A DNA stretch of 64,000 nt from JBAZOO01 sp041648735 (GTDB lineage: Bacteria > Verrucomicrobiota > Lentisphaeria > Oligosphaerales > CAITYL01), in assembly GCA_041648735.1 (NCBI GenBank), contig JBAZOO010000015.1, positions 22,814 through 86,813 of the forward strand, written 5' to 3'. Numbering within the stretch: the first letter of the stretch is position 1; every line of letters starts with the position of its first letter. Below, piece by piece: positions 18,103 to 29,366 of this stretch. The notes under the pieces were generated by a model. That model was not told the origin of the DNA and did not search any database. It was given only the letters and a program-made list of their open reading frames with translations. The translations under genes and the position numbers were made by a program.

Positions 18103-19146
18103 TCAGAGCAGCAGCATGCAGTCGCCGTAGCTGAAGAAGCGGAGGCGTTCACGCACCGCCAGCCGGTAGGCGGCCAGGACGTGCTCCACCGAGCTGAAGC
18201 TGCTCACCAGCATCAGCAACGTCGAGCCCGGCAGGTGGAAGTTGGTCAGCAGCGCGTCCGCCACCCGCGGCCGCAGTGGCGGATGCAGGAACAGCCTGGT
18301 CCGGCCGCGGCCGGGGCGGACGTAGCCGGGGCGGTCGGGGTCGGCGCAGGTCTCGAGCACCCGCACGCTGGTGGTGCCGATGGCGACGATCCGGCCGCCG
18401 CGCGCCCGGGCCGCGTTGATCGCCGCCGCGGCGGCGTCCGGCAGCTCGTATGGCTCCTCGTGCATCACGTGGTCCTCGATGCGCTCGGCCTGCACCGGCC
18501 GGAAGGTGCCGGGGCCGACGTGCAGGGTCACGTGGGCGGACTCCGCACCGTTGGCCCGGAGCGCCTCCAAGGTCGCCGGGGTGAAATGCAGCCCCGCGGT
18601 GGGCGCCGCCACGGCGCCGGGGCGGGCGGCGTAGATGGTCTGGTACTCCCGTTCGTCCGCCTGGTCCGCCGGGCGGGCGATGTAGGGCGGCAACGGCACG
18701 GCGCCGGCGCGATCCAGCAGCCCGAGCACGTCCGGCGTGGCGAAGTGCAGTTCCACCAGCCCCTCGGGCAGCTTCGCGCCGAGGGTGGCCAGCTCCGGTT
18801 CCGCCGCCACCCCTTCGATCCGGAGCCGGTCGCCGGGATGCAGCCGCCGGCCGGGGCGGGCCATGGCCTTCCATCTGCCGGGGGCGAGTTCCTCGAGCAG
18901 CAGCAGCTCGACCCGGCCGCCACTGGGCTCGCGCCTGGCGAAGAGCCGGGCCGGGATGACCTTGGTGTCGTTGAACACGAGGCAGTCGCCGGGACGGATG
19001 AAGCTGGGGAAGTCGCGGAAGGTGCGGAGGGCGCATTCCCCCGTGGCGCGGTCGAGGACCAGCATCCGCGCCGCCGCCCGGTCGGCCAGGGGCCGCTGGG
19101 CGATCAGTTCGGGGGGCAGCTCGTACTGGAATTCGGAGAGGCGCAT
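18103..19146 (-). CDS. queA: S-adenosylmethionine:tRNA ribosyltransferase-isomerase
   Basis: 347 residues, standard length. The enzyme transfers and isomerises the ribosyl part of SAM onto preQ1 in tRNA, giving epoxyqueuosine. Signature stretches are YELPPELIAQRPLADR, GDCLVFNDTKVIPARL, APTAGLHFTP, HVGPGTFRPVQ, AIGTTSVRVLE and LLTNFHLPGSTLLMLVS. It lies 27 bp downstream of smpB on the same strand and is probably co-transcribed with it; it converges on the methyltransferase gene. Confidence 0.97.
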   Translation of the reverse strand: MRLSEFQYELPPELIAQRPLADRAAARMLVLDRATGECALRTFRDFPSFIRPGDCLVFNDTKVIPARLFARREPSGGRVELLLLEELAPGRWKAMARPGRRLHPGDRLRIEGVAAEPELATLGAKLPEGLVELHFATPDVLGLLDRAGAVPLPPYIARPADQADEREYQTIYAARPGAVAAPTAGLHFTPATLEALRANGAESAHVTLHVGPGTFRPVQAERIEDHVMHEEPYELPDAAAAAINAARARGGRIVAIGTTSVRVLETCADPDRPGYVRPGRGRTRLFLHPPLRPRVADALLTNFHLPGSTLLMLVSSFSSVEHVLAAYRLAVRERLRFFSYGDCMLLL

Positions 19147-19173
19147 GGAGAGGGGGAGCCGTTCCGGCCGGGG

Positions 19174-19635
19174 TCAGCGGCCGCGCAAGGCGCGGCGCAG
19201 TTCGCGGTCGGCGGTCTTCTGCTTCAGGGTTTCGCGCTTGTCGGCCAGGTTCTTGCCGCGGCAGAGGCCGAGGTCAACCTTGACCAGCCCCTGGTGCAAG
19301 AAGAGGCGCAGGGGGACCAGGGTCATCCCCTTCGCCTCCACGGCGCGGGCGAGCCTGCGGAGTTCGCACTTGCGCACCAGGAGCTTGCGCGGCCGCGTCG
19401 GCTCATGGTTGAAGCGGCTGGCCTTGCCGTAGGGGGCGATGTGGCAGTTGTAGAGCCACAGCTCCCCCTTGTCGACGGCGGCGTAGGCGTCGGCCAGGGA
19501 GATGTCGTGGGCACGGCAGCTCTTCACCTCGGTGCCGACGAGGGCGATGCCGGCGATGAGGGTTTCGAGGATCTCGAACTGGTGCCGGGCCTGGCGATTC
19601 TCGACTAAATTGCTGTTGCTGCTGCTCTTGCTCAT
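19174..19635 (-). CDS. smpB: SsrA (tmRNA)-binding protein SmpB
   Basis: 153-residue trans-translation factor. Characteristic stretches are NRQARHQFEILETLIAGIAL, GTEVKSCRAHDISLADAYA, NCHIAPYGKASRFNHEP and PLRLFLHQGLVKVDLGLCRGK, with a basic C-terminal tail (KQKTADRELRRALRGR) that reads the ribosomal mRNA channel. The start at 19635 is the ATG opening MSKSSSNSNL. No ssrA gene is visible in the window. Confidence 0.97.
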   Translation of the reverse strand: MSKSSSNSNLVENRQARHQFEILETLIAGIALVGTEVKSCRAHDISLADAYAAVDKGELWLYNCHIAPYGKASRFNHEPTRPRKLLVRKCELRRLARAVEAKGMTLVPLRLFLHQGLVKVDLGLCRGKNLADKRETLKQKTADRELRRALRGR

Positions 19636-19820
19636 GGGATTCCGGGTCGCGGCGCGGCGGTCCAGCGCCGCCGGCGCCTGCGAAGGCTGGTAATGTAGCC
19701 GCCCTCCCGCCCGCCGCCGGCCGCTGGCTGGGGAACCTTTGGCCGTTCCGCGTGTATGGTGTAGGATGCGGCCGGGGTGCGCGGACGGGCGCCGGGCTTT
19801 CCCTTCGGGCGCCGGCCGCT

Positions 19821-19826
19821 TATACT
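19821..19826 (+). promoter_or_regulatory. Candidate -10 box for the moxR operon
   Basis: TATACT sits 45 bp upstream of the preferred moxR start in an otherwise very GC-rich spacer. TTTCCC lies 17 bp further upstream as a poor -35. Assigned by resemblance only. Confidence 0.3.
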
Positions 19827-19870
19827 TCCCCATCCACGGACAAGGCAATGCCGGAACGGAGGCAATGGCA

Positions 19871-20893
19871 ATGGCGGAACTGGACATGGGCTTGCTGGAG
19901 CGGCAGGTGCGCGAGGCGGGGGCGTTCCTCGGGCCGCTGCGCGCCGAGGTCGGCCGGGTGCTGGTCGGGCAGGAGGAGCTGGTCGAGGGGCTGCTGATCG
20001 GCCTGCTCACCGGCGGCCACGTGCTGGTCGAAGGGGTGCCAGGACTGGCCAAGACCCTGGCGATCCGCACCCTGGCGCGGACGATCGGCGGCAGCTTCGC
20101 CCGCCTCCAGTTCACCCCCGACCTGCTCCCCGCCGACCTCACCGGCACCACCATCTACAACCCCGGCGACCACAGCTTCACCGTCAAGCGCGGGCCGCTC
20201 TTCGCCAACATCATCCTGGCCGACGAGATCAACCGCGCCCCGGCCAAGGTGCAGAGCGCCCTGCTCGAAGCGATGCAGGAGCGGCAGGTCACCATCGGCG
20301 GCGAGACCCACCGGCTGCCGGATCCGTTCCTGGTGATGGCGACGCAGAACCCGCTGGAGCACGAGGGCACCTATCCCCTCCCCGAGGCGCAGGTGGACCG
20401 CTTCCTGCTCAAGCTGCTGGTGCGCTATCCGACCCGCCGCGAGGAGGGCGCCATCGTCGCCCGCATGGCCCATCCCCATGCGCCCACCGCGGTCCAGCCG
20501 GCGGCGACGCTGGCGCAGGTCGAGGCGGCCTCGGCCTGCCTCGACCGCGTCTACCTGGATCCGAAGGTGCATGAGTACATCCTCGACCTGGTCTTCGCCA
20601 CCCGCCCCGGCTGCCAGGAGGAGCTTTCCGAGCGGCAGCGCGACGCCCGGCTGGAGGGGATCACCGGGCTGGTCCAGGTCGGCGCCTCGCCGCGCGCCTC
20701 CCTCGCCCTGACGCTGACCGCCAAGGCGAAGGCGTTCCTCGCCGGCCGCGCCTACGTCCTGCCCCAGGACGTCAAGGAGATGGCCCCCGCCGTCCTCCGC
20801 CACCGGATCATCCCCACCTACGAGGCGGAGGCGGAAAACCTCACCGGCGACGACCTCATCCGCCGGCTGCTGGACGAACTGCGCACGCCCTGA
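19871..20893 (+). CDS. MoxR-type AAA+ ATPase
   Basis: 340-residue chaperone-like ATPase. Motifs: Walker A-like GVPGLAKT near residue 58, Walker B ILADEINRAPAKVQSALLEAMQE, sensor MATQNPLEHEGTYPLPEAQVDRF, and the C-terminal lid VGASPRASLALTLTAKA. GGAGG at 19858-19862 is eight bases before ATG 19871 and only two before ATG 19865, which decides the start. MoxR proteins work with vWA partners encoded next door, here the DUF58 protein and a BatD-like membrane protein, probably in envelope-protein maturation or stress response. Confidence 0.93.
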   Translation: MAELDMGLLERQVREAGAFLGPLRAEVGRVLVGQEELVEGLLIGLLTGGHVLVEGVPGLAKTLAIRTLARTIGGSFARLQFTPDLLPADLTGTTIYNPGDHSFTVKRGPLFANIILADEINRAPAKVQSALLEAMQERQVTIGGETHRLPDPFLVMATQNPLEHEGTYPLPEAQVDRFLLKLLVRYPTRREEGAIVARMAHPHAPTAVQPAATLAQVEAASACLDRVYLDPKVHEYILDLVFATRPGCQEELSERQRDARLEGITGLVQVGASPRASLALTLTAKAKAFLAGRAYVLPQDVKEMAPAVLRHRIIPTYEAEAENLTGDDLIRRLLDELRTP

Positions 20894-20931
20894 CCCGCCC
20901 CCGCCCCCGCCCCCGGCCCCCCACCCCAGCC

Positions 20932-21855
20932 ATGCCCGACCCCTTCTTGACGCCAATCCCGCCGCAACCCCCAGTCCGCGACCGCGTGCAGGAAATCCTC
21001 GCCCGCATCCGGCGGCTGGAGATCCGCACCCGCAAGGCCGTCGCCGAACTCACCGCCGGCGCCTACCACAGCGTCTTCAAGGGGCGCGGCATGGAGTTCC
21101 ACGAGGTCCGCGAATACGTGGCGGGCGACGATGTCCGGGCCATTGACTGGAACGTCACCGCCCGCCTGAACCGCCCCTTCCTCAAGCAGTACGCCGAGGA
21201 GCGCGAACTGGCGGTGCTGCTGGTGGTGGACGTCTCCGCCTCGGGCGACTTCGGCAGCACCGGGCGGAGCAAGAACGAGGTGGCGGCCGAGCTGGCGGCG
21301 ACCCTGGCCTTCAGCGCCATCCGCAATGGCGACCGCGTCGGGCTGCTGCTCTACACCGACGGCGAGGAGCTGTTCATCCCGCCACGCAAGGGGCGCCGGC
21401 ATGTGCTCCGGCTGATCCGCGACCTGCTCTACCATGAGCGCCGCGGCCACGGCACCAACCTCCGCGGGGCGCTGGAGCAGGTGATGCGCCTCGCCCGCCG
21501 CCGCACCGTCGTCTTCCTGATCAGCGACATGCTGGACGAGGGCTACGGCCGGGCGCTGGCGGTGGCCGCCCGCCGCCACGACCTGACCGGCATCCGCATC
21601 CTCGACCCCCACGAACTCAGCCTCCCCCCCGCCGGCCCCGTGCATCTGGAGGACGCCGAAACCGGCGAACTCCTGACCCTGACGCTGGCCGGCCCGGCCC
21701 GGCTCCAGGAACTGGCGCTGGAAGCCGCCGCCCTCCGCCTGGAACAGGATCGGATCTTCCGCGAGGCCGGCGTCGACTTGATTGACGTGACCTGCGGCCA
21801 GGATCCCATCCGCCCCCTGATGCGCTACTTCCACACCCGCGAGAAACGCCGCTGA
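20932..21855 (+). CDS. DUF58 domain (vWA-like) protein
   Basis: 307 residues. The DUF58 core is recognisable: GRGMEFHEVREYVAGDDVRAIDWNV near residue 45, followed by a vWA-like fold with a partial metal-binding motif, VVDVSASGDFGS. Position directly after moxR, 38 bp apart, is the classic arrangement; these proteins are thought to be MoxR substrates or partners. No membrane segment is seen. Confidence 0.92.
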   Translation: MPDPFLTPIPPQPPVRDRVQEILARIRRLEIRTRKAVAELTAGAYHSVFKGRGMEFHEVREYVAGDDVRAIDWNVTARLNRPFLKQYAEERELAVLLVVDVSASGDFGSTGRSKNEVAAELAATLAFSAIRNGDRVGLLLYTDGEELFIPPRKGRRHVLRLIRDLLYHERRGHGTNLRGALEQVMRLARRRTVVFLISDMLDEGYGRALAVAARRHDLTGIRILDPHELSLPPAGPVHLEDAETGELLTLTLAGPARLQELALEAAALRLEQDRIFREAGVDLIDVTCGQDPIRPLMRYFHTREKRR

Positions 21856-21860
21856 GGGGC

Positions 21861-21905
21861 ATGAGTCCCATGAGTCCCATAAGTCCCATAAGTCCTATAA
21901 GTCCC
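21861..21905 (+). repeat. Five-unit 9-bp tandem repeat (ATGAGTCCC type)
   Basis: Five units: ATGAGTCCC twice, then ATAAGTCCC, ATAAGTCCT and ATAAGTCCC. They begin 5 bp after the DUF58 stop codon. The reverse complement unit GGGACTCAT is the same as the array at 62491-62580. Translated, the units give MSPMSPISPISPISP at the start of the following gene. Confidence 0.9.
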
Positions 21906-22892
21906 ATGATTGCACCCCCGCCGCCGCCCCCCAGCCACCCCCGCCGCCGGACCTTCCTCCTGCTCGCCTTGCCACCCCTGCTGGCGGCGGCGCTGACGCT
22001 GGCCGGCCTCGGCTTGAGCCTGGCGCGGAACCCGGCGCCGGAACTGGCCGGCCCGCTGAAGCTCGCGCCGGCCACCGGCGCCCGGCTCGGCGCGCCGCTG
22101 CGGGTGGAATGGACGGTGCGGCTGCCTTGGCACCGCTGGCCGCGGCGGCCGCTGGTTTGGAGCGGGCTGCCGGAGCACCTCCAGGTGGTTTCCGCCAGCC
22201 GCCGGCCGGTCAGAATCGGCTGGCTGACCTGGGACTGGCGGCTCCGCGCCGTGCTGCAGCCGCTCCAGGCCGGGGCCGTGGCCGGCGTCACCGCCGAGGT
22301 CCAGCCCAGTCCGGGCGGCCGCGCCGGCGAACGGCCGCTGGCGGTGCTGCTGCCGGCCTTTTCCATTTCCGAAGGGCCGGCGCCCGCCAGTGGCGAACCG
22401 GCAATGGCCGGCCCGCGCGCCGCCGGCTTCTGGCGGCGGCTGGCTTGGTGGCAATGGCTGGCGGCGGGGCTGGGGGCGGCCCTGCTGGCCTGGGCGCTGC
22501 TTTCGCTCTTCCTGTGGCGACGCGGGCGGCCAGCGGCGGCCCTGCCGCCGGCGCTGCCCTGGGAGCTGGCGGCGGCCGAACTGGAGCGGCTGGCGGCCGG
22601 CGAACCGCACCCTGGGCGCTTCTTCCTGCGGCTGACCGACATCATCCGCCACTATTGCGAATGGCGCTACGGCCTGCGCGCCGCGGAAATGACCACGCCC
22701 GAGTTCATCCGCCACCTCAGCCGCAACCCCGTGCTGCCGGAGCCGCAGCAGGCGCGGCTCGCCGGCTTGCTGGAACAGGCGGATGCGGTTAAGTTTGCCC
22801 AAGGCCAGGCCACGCCCGCGCAGATGCGGGAGGCGTTGGAGCACGCCCGCCGTTTCGTCCACGAAACGGTGCCGGCGGAACCGCCCGATTGA
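21861..22892 (+). CDS. BatD/DUF4381-like membrane protein of the MoxR operon
   Basis: Up to 343 residues. After the repeat-encoded start (MSPMSPIS...) comes a Pro-rich stretch, an N-terminal membrane anchor (FLLLALPPLLAAALTLAGLGL), a beta-rich periplasmic part, a second helix (WWQWLAAGLGAALLAWALLSLFLW), and a cytoplasmic helical domain with LTDIIRHYCEWRYGLRAAEMTTPEFIRHL. That last stretch resembles the DUF4381 domain of BatD-type proteins encoded beside moxR. The true start is uncertain: ATG 21906 (MIAPPPPPP), just past the repeat, is an equal candidate, and no ribosome-binding site is visible for either. Function inferred from operon position. Confidence 0.72.
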   Translation: MSPMSPISPISPISPMIAPPPPPPSHPRRRTFLLLALPPLLAAALTLAGLGLSLARNPAPELAGPLKLAPATGARLGAPLRVEWTVRLPWHRWPRRPLVWSGLPEHLQVVSASRRPVRIGWLTWDWRLRAVLQPLQAGAVAGVTAEVQPSPGGRAGERPLAVLLPAFSISEGPAPASGEPAMAGPRAAGFWRRLAWWQWLAAGLGAALLAWALLSLFLWRRGRPAAALPPALPWELAAAELERLAAGEPHPGRFFLRLTDIIRHYCEWRYGLRAAEMTTPEFIRHLSRNPVLPEPQQARLAGLLEQADAVKFAQGQATPAQMREALEHARRFVHETVPAEPPD

Positions 22893-23100
22893 TGGCGAGA
22901 GCGGCACAGCGGCCAGCACAGGTGTGCGGAAATGGCATGGCCCGGCCGGCCCGACCCGCGGCGCCGGCTTCCCGGAAAACATTCATCCATTTGGCCACTA
23001 AATTGTTAGGGGGAAAGCCGGCAGCTTGGCGCAAAGCCTTCTACAAGCCGGCGGAAATCCGCGGTGCCAGCCAGGACCGCCCAGAAGAAAGGCTGAACCG

Positions 23101-25536
<2,436 letters not shown>

Positions 25537-25680
25537 CCGGAATGGACACAGCTCTTAGCCTGGATTATTCGGCGCTTCCGGGGGTTGTGTGAGTTGACGT
25601 TCAAGCTTTCGAAAACCGGAAATGTCCACCGCCCGTGGTACAGTATGCCACCCACCTTGGCCATGGTGCGGACTTCGCAG

Positions 25681-27051
25681 ATGAGGCATCCCTCCCCATC
25701 CCCATCCCTCGCCGACCTCCGGCTCCACGCGGCCATCGCCGCCGCCGCCGGCATCGCCGTTGCCCTGCTCTTCCCCCGCCAGGCACCGGACACGGAACGG
25801 TTCCTCGCCACTGCCCGCAACCTGGCGGAAAACGGCATCTTCTCCCTCGACGGCGCCACGCCGAGCGTGCGCGACTTCCCCCTGCTCCCCTGGCTCCTCG
25901 CCCTGGCCCGGAAAGTTGGCGGGGGCGACGGCCAGGCCGCCCTCCGCATCCTCAACGGCCTCTGCCTCGGCGCCACCGCCCTCGCCGTCGCCCGCGGCAC
26001 CGCGCTGCTCCTTGACGAGCGCCAACCCCACCTCCCCGGAACTGGCTTCGCGCCACCCTGGCTGCCGCCGCTGCTGGCGCTGTGGGGAACCGCACTCTGG
26101 CCAACCCAGCTCGGTTCGACCCTGTTCGTGCTGACCGAGCCGCTGTTCACGGCGCTCTTCCTCTGGGCAAACCTGCTGCTGGCGACGGAAATCGGCGCGG
26201 CGGCCGCCGCGGGGCCACGGCCGGGCCGCTGGGCGCTGGCGGGCACCATCTTCGGGCTGGCATCGCTCACCCGCTCCCTCGCCCTGCCCTATGCCGCCCT
26301 CGCCCTGCCGCTGGCGGCCGGACTGGCCTGGTGGCAACAACGGCGCCGCCGGGGCGGGGCCGCCAACGGCAACGCCATTGCCGGCCTCCGGGCGGGGGCG
26401 CTGGCCGGGCTGATGCTCCTGTGCATCGTCGGCCCCTGGAGCTGGCGCAATTACCGGGTGACGGACGGACGGTTCATCCCCGTCAGCGTCGGCGAAGGGC
26501 TGGGGCTGGCGGTCGGCGCCGCCCAGGAATGGCGCGGGGAATACCCGGACGACCTGGATCCGCGCGACCCGCTGATGGCCGGAAAGGGGCTGACCCTGGC
26601 GGCGGCCGACGCCGAGCTGAAGCGGCAGGCGTGGGCAACCATCAAGGCCGACCCGGCCGCCTGGCTCAGGCTCGCGCCCCTGAAGCTGAAGCGGCTCTGG
26701 CTCGACGTCCCCGGTGGCAAACGCCAGATCCGGTCGGGCTGGCTGGTGGCAACCCTGGCGGCCCTCAACCTCGGGCTGCTGGCCGCCGCCGCCGCCGGCT
26801 ATTGGCTGGGGCGGCGGCGGTTGCTGACCGGGTGGTTCCTGCTGCCGCCCCTCTACTTCAGCGCCGTCCACACCCTCCTCTTCGGCATGGCCCGCTTCCG
26901 CATCCCGGCGGAGCCGTTCCTGATCCTGGCCGCCGCCGCGGCTGGCGGGCGGCTTTTGGCCACGGCGGCCCAGCGGGGGAAACAGGATCGGCCGAATCCG
27001 CCAGACCGGTCGGATCAGACCGATCGGACTGATCAGCCGGATCCGCCGTAG
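25681..27051 (+). CDS. GT39/ArnT-like polytopic membrane glycosyltransferase
   Basis: 456 residues with about ten hydrophobic helices. The first periplasmic loop carries DTERFLATARNLAENGIFSL followed by RDFPLLPWLLALARK, the pattern of lipid-linked sugar transferases (dolichyl-phosphate-mannose-type, PMT/ArnT), in which an acidic residue in loop 1 is catalytic. A later YRVTDGRFIPVSVGEGLGLAVGAA loop also fits. Possible donors are polyprenyl-phosphate sugars; the acceptor is unknown. Start choice is open: ATG 25645, 25663 or 25681. The upstream TACAGT (25639-25644) looks like a -10 box, which disfavours 25645. The C terminus ends in a repeat-derived Asp/Pro/Arg-rich tail (from about 26990). A role with the nearby pilin ligase is possible. 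Confidence 0.72.
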   Translation: MRHPSPSPSLADLRLHAAIAAAAGIAVALLFPRQAPDTERFLATARNLAENGIFSLDGATPSVRDFPLLPWLLALARKVGGGDGQAALRILNGLCLGATALAVARGTALLLDERQPHLPGTGFAPPWLPPLLALWGTALWPTQLGSTLFVLTEPLFTALFLWANLLLATEIGAAAAAGPRPGRWALAGTIFGLASLTRSLALPYAALALPLAAGLAWWQQRRRRGGAANGNAIAGLRAGALAGLMLLCIVGPWSWRNYRVTDGRFIPVSVGEGLGLAVGAAQEWRGEYPDDLDPRDPLMAGKGLTLAAADAELKRQAWATIKADPAAWLRLAPLKLKRLWLDVPGGKRQIRSGWLVATLAALNLGLLAAAAAGYWLGRRRLLTGWFLLPPLYFSAVHTLLFGMARFRIPAEPFLILAAAAAGGRLLATAAQRGKQDRPNPPDRSDQTDRTDQPDPP

Positions 27052-27075
27052 TGCCGGAGCGTGCCACCGCCGCGC

Positions 27076-27471
27076 TCACGGGGGCGGCACCACATGGCGG
27101 GGATCGAATTCCGCATAGGAACAGGTCGCCGGCCGGTTCAACCGCCCCAGGTCATACTGCCCACCACTGGGACAAGCGGGAATCCAGCGCAGGTAGGACT
27201 GGAGATCCTCGGCGTTGAGCTTGGCTTGGGGATCCCGCTTCGTCTCAAAGGCCAGGAGCGCCTTGGCGTCCTCGATCCGCCGCAGGTTGCGCTGGCAGAT
27301 CTCCGCCTGCGTCGTCGCCCGCGACTTGAGGTACCACGGCACCAGCAACGCCAAGACCAGCCCGACGGCGGAGAGCACCACCAGCAAGTCGGCCAAGGTG
27401 AACGGCCGCCACCGCCGCCTCCCACCACCGCCGCCTCCCACCACCGCGAGTGGCAACTCCACGGAACCCAT
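27076..27471 (-). CDS. Divergent type II/IV pseudopilin-like protein
   Basis: 131 residues. The pilin N-terminal signature is RPFTLADLLVVLSAVGLVLALLV, with a Pro at -1 and Asp instead of the usual Glu at mature position 5. Downstream, YLKSRATTQAEICQRNLRRIEDAKALLAFE and two cysteines (CPSGGQYD, TCSYAEFDPRH) align well with the neighbouring pseudopilin at 27727-28074, so the two are paralogues. A poly-Gly leader precedes the signature. The start at 27471 (MGSVELPL) is favoured over ATG 27492; neither has a clear Shine-Dalgarno. E5 helps assembly in known pilins, so the Asp variant may be a minor subunit. Confidence 0.75.
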   Translation of the reverse strand: MGSVELPLAVVGGGGGGRRRWRPFTLADLLVVLSAVGLVLALLVPWYLKSRATTQAEICQRNLRRIEDAKALLAFETKRDPQAKLNAEDLQSYLRWIPACPSGGQYDLGRLNRPATCSYAEFDPRHVVPPP

Positions 27472-27726
27472 TGCAGCCGAACGATAAAGCATGAGCGGAA
27501 AGATAAGCCCCCTTCGCCTCCCGTCAAGTCACCGCCGAAGCTTCCCCTCCGCCCCTCCCCTGGCCGGCTTGACCCTGAATTTTTCCCCACGCACCTTCCC
27601 AAAGTCCGATCATTTTGGGGCCGCGAATTTTCGCGAATCTCGGACTTTTTTCGTGTGGTTGAGTGTGTTTAGTGGGCAAAAACGGTTCGGAAAAGTTGTG
27701 GGGTGGCGGTGTCCGGGAATGGGCAA

Positions 27727-28074
27727 TCACGGTGACGCCGGCAGGGCGTGCCGGGGGTCTTCCGTCGCATAGCTGCACTTCGGCGCCTCGCCGATCGAAG
27801 CATAATCATAAGTGCCGCCGGCCGGGCAGAACGGCTTGGTCTTGATGTATTTGTCCACGTCCGCTTCCGACGGCACCACCTCCTCCTCCAGCCGTTTCTC
27901 GAGCGCCAGGATGCTTTTGGCGCTGTCGATCAGCCGCAGGTTGTTGACGCAAATATTGGCCCGCGACAGCGCCCGCGACTTCAGGAAGCTCGGGATCGCC
28001 AGGATCGCCAGCAACCCGATGATGGTCACGACGATGATGATTTCGATCAAGGTGAATGCCCGCCACCTAGCCAT
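27727..28074 (-). CDS. Type II/IV pseudopilin (in frame with the upstream ligase gene)
   Basis: 115-residue pseudopilin: MARWRAFTLIEIIIVVTIIG, with prepilin-peptidase cleavage expected between Ala6 and Phe7 and Glu at mature position 5. The body has ICVNNLRLIDSAKSILALE and a CPAGGTYDYAS...CSYATEDPRH end. A very strong ribosome-binding site, AGGAGG, lies five bases before the ATG at 28074, so independent translation is likely. No stop codon separates it from the upstream O-ligase frame, so a fused form is also possible. The start region is AT-rich, like a former intergenic leader. Confidence 0.85.
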   Translation of the reverse strand: MARWRAFTLIEIIIVVTIIGLLAILAIPSFLKSRALSRANICVNNLRLIDSAKSILALEKRLEEEVVPSEADVDKYIKTKPFCPAGGTYDYASIGEAPKCSYATEDPRHALPASP

Positions 28075-29334
28075 GGGTGCCTCCTGGGATTGAATCTTCG
28101 CATTTTTGATAGCAACATTTGTGCCAGGTTCCAGCCACCGCGACCGCGCCGCCGCGGCCGCCAGCCCGAGGGTCAGCCAAAACAGCGGCAAGACCATGAT
28201 CACATCAATGCTGAAGAGCCCATGCAACAGGTAGCCGCCCCCCATCAACCCCCAAGGCAGCCAGCCCGCCACTTCCCATGGCCGCAGCACCAGCGCCAGC
28301 AGCGCCAGGTAGAGGAGCAGCGCCGGCACCCCCGCCGTCACCGCCAGCTCCAGGAAGATGTTGTGCGCCTTGTCCACCCAGGCATCCATGTGTTTTCCCG
28401 GCAGGCGGATGCCCTGCCTGCCCAAATGGTCCAACCCCAGCCCCAGCGCCCAATGGGCCGGAAGGCGCCGCAGCGTCTCCCGCCACATGAAGATCCGGGA
28501 GGAGCCGGCCTTGGCCTCCAGCCGGCCGGCGGCCGAAACCTCGGCACCGATGCTGCCTGCCCGTTCCCGCAACGGTCCGGAGGCCAGGATCAAGGCAATG
28601 GCAACCCCCGCGGTCACCGCGCCCAGCGCGGCTAGCCGCGGCCGCGCCGCCGGCCGCCGCCAGGACGCCGCGGCGAACCCCAGCGCCACGCCCGCCGCCG
28701 CCAGCCAGGCACCACGGGTCTGGGAGATGAGCAGCGCCCCCGCCAGCAGGGCCGCCGCCGCCAGCCAGCGGGCGTCACGGGTGCGGAGATAGAGGAACCA
28801 GGCCGCCGGCAGCAGCAGCACCACGTAACCGGCGAGGAAATTGGGGTTGCCCATCGTCCCATAGCCGTTCAGCCAGCCATCCCGGAACGGCTCATGCGGC
28901 ACCAGGTTGAGCCCGGCGTGCTGCAGCCAGGTGAACACGGCGACGGCCATGCCGCCGCGGACGAGGGGCGGCAGCAGCGCCGCCGGTTCCGGCTGCGCGG
29001 CGGCCAGCAGGAACAGCAGCCCGCAGAACAGCCAGGTCAGGAACCCCGTGCAGCGATGGCTGCCGAGCCAGGCGGTAGTGGCATCCGGTGCCTGCAGGGT
29101 GGACGCCAGCAGCAGCAGGAAAAAGGCGGCCAGGGCGCCGCCGGCGGCCGGCGCCAGCTTCAGCCGCCGCCAGTCGCCGCCGGCCCATCCCAGATAAAAG
29201 GCCGCGCACCCCACCACCGTCAGGACGAAAAACCGCCCCTGGTAGAAAAACTCGTTCCCCACCGGCACCACGACGAGGGGGAAGAGCAGCGCAAAGAGCG
29301 ACAGCAGCCGGGTTGTGGAACGCTCAGGGTTCAT
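27727..29334 (-). CDS. PglL/WaaL-type O-oligosaccharyltransferase/ligase, frame continuing into a pseudopilin
   Basis: The first about 420 codons encode a polytopic protein with about ten to eleven hydrophobic segments and Wzy_C signatures: NGYGTMGNPNFLAGYVVLLL and, in the large periplasmic loop, VDKAHNIFLELAVTAGVPALL with the conserved His. Such proteins transfer lipid-linked glycans to lipid A core (WaaL) or to pilins (PglL). The frame runs on through GTNVAIKNAKIQSQEAP into the pseudopilin methionine at 28074 without a stop. The start at 29334 (MNPERSTTRLL) lies just past a terminator; an upstream TTG at 29370 is inside it. Adjacency to three pseudopilins favours a pilin-modifying role, which is inference. 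If the fusion is real, the product is 535 residues and prepilin peptidase could cut it in the cytosolic loop. Confidence 0.78.
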   Translation of the reverse strand: MNPERSTTRLLSLFALLFPLVVVPVGNEFFYQGRFFVLTVVGCAAFYLGWAGGDWRRLKLAPAAGGALAAFFLLLLASTLQAPDATTAWLGSHRCTGFLTWLFCGLLFLLAAAQPEPAALLPPLVRGGMAVAVFTWLQHAGLNLVPHEPFRDGWLNGYGTMGNPNFLAGYVVLLLPAAWFLYLRTRDARWLAAAALLAGALLISQTRGAWLAAAGVALGFAAASWRRPAARPRLAALGAVTAGVAIALILASGPLRERAGSIGAEVSAAGRLEAKAGSSRIFMWRETLRRLPAHWALGLGLDHLGRQGIRLPGKHMDAWVDKAHNIFLELAVTAGVPALLLYLALLALVLRPWEVAGWLPWGLMGGGYLLHGLFSIDVIMVLPLFWLTLGLAAAAARSRWLEPGTNVAIKNAKIQSQEAPMARWRAFTLIEIIIVVTIIGLLAILAIPSFLKSRALSRANICVNNLRLIDSAKSILALEKRLEEEVVPSEADVDKYIKTKPFCPAGGTYDYASIGEAPKCSYATEDPRHALPASP

Positions 29335-29366
29335 GATGGGGGTACGCGTCCAGGCGTGCGTGGGCA

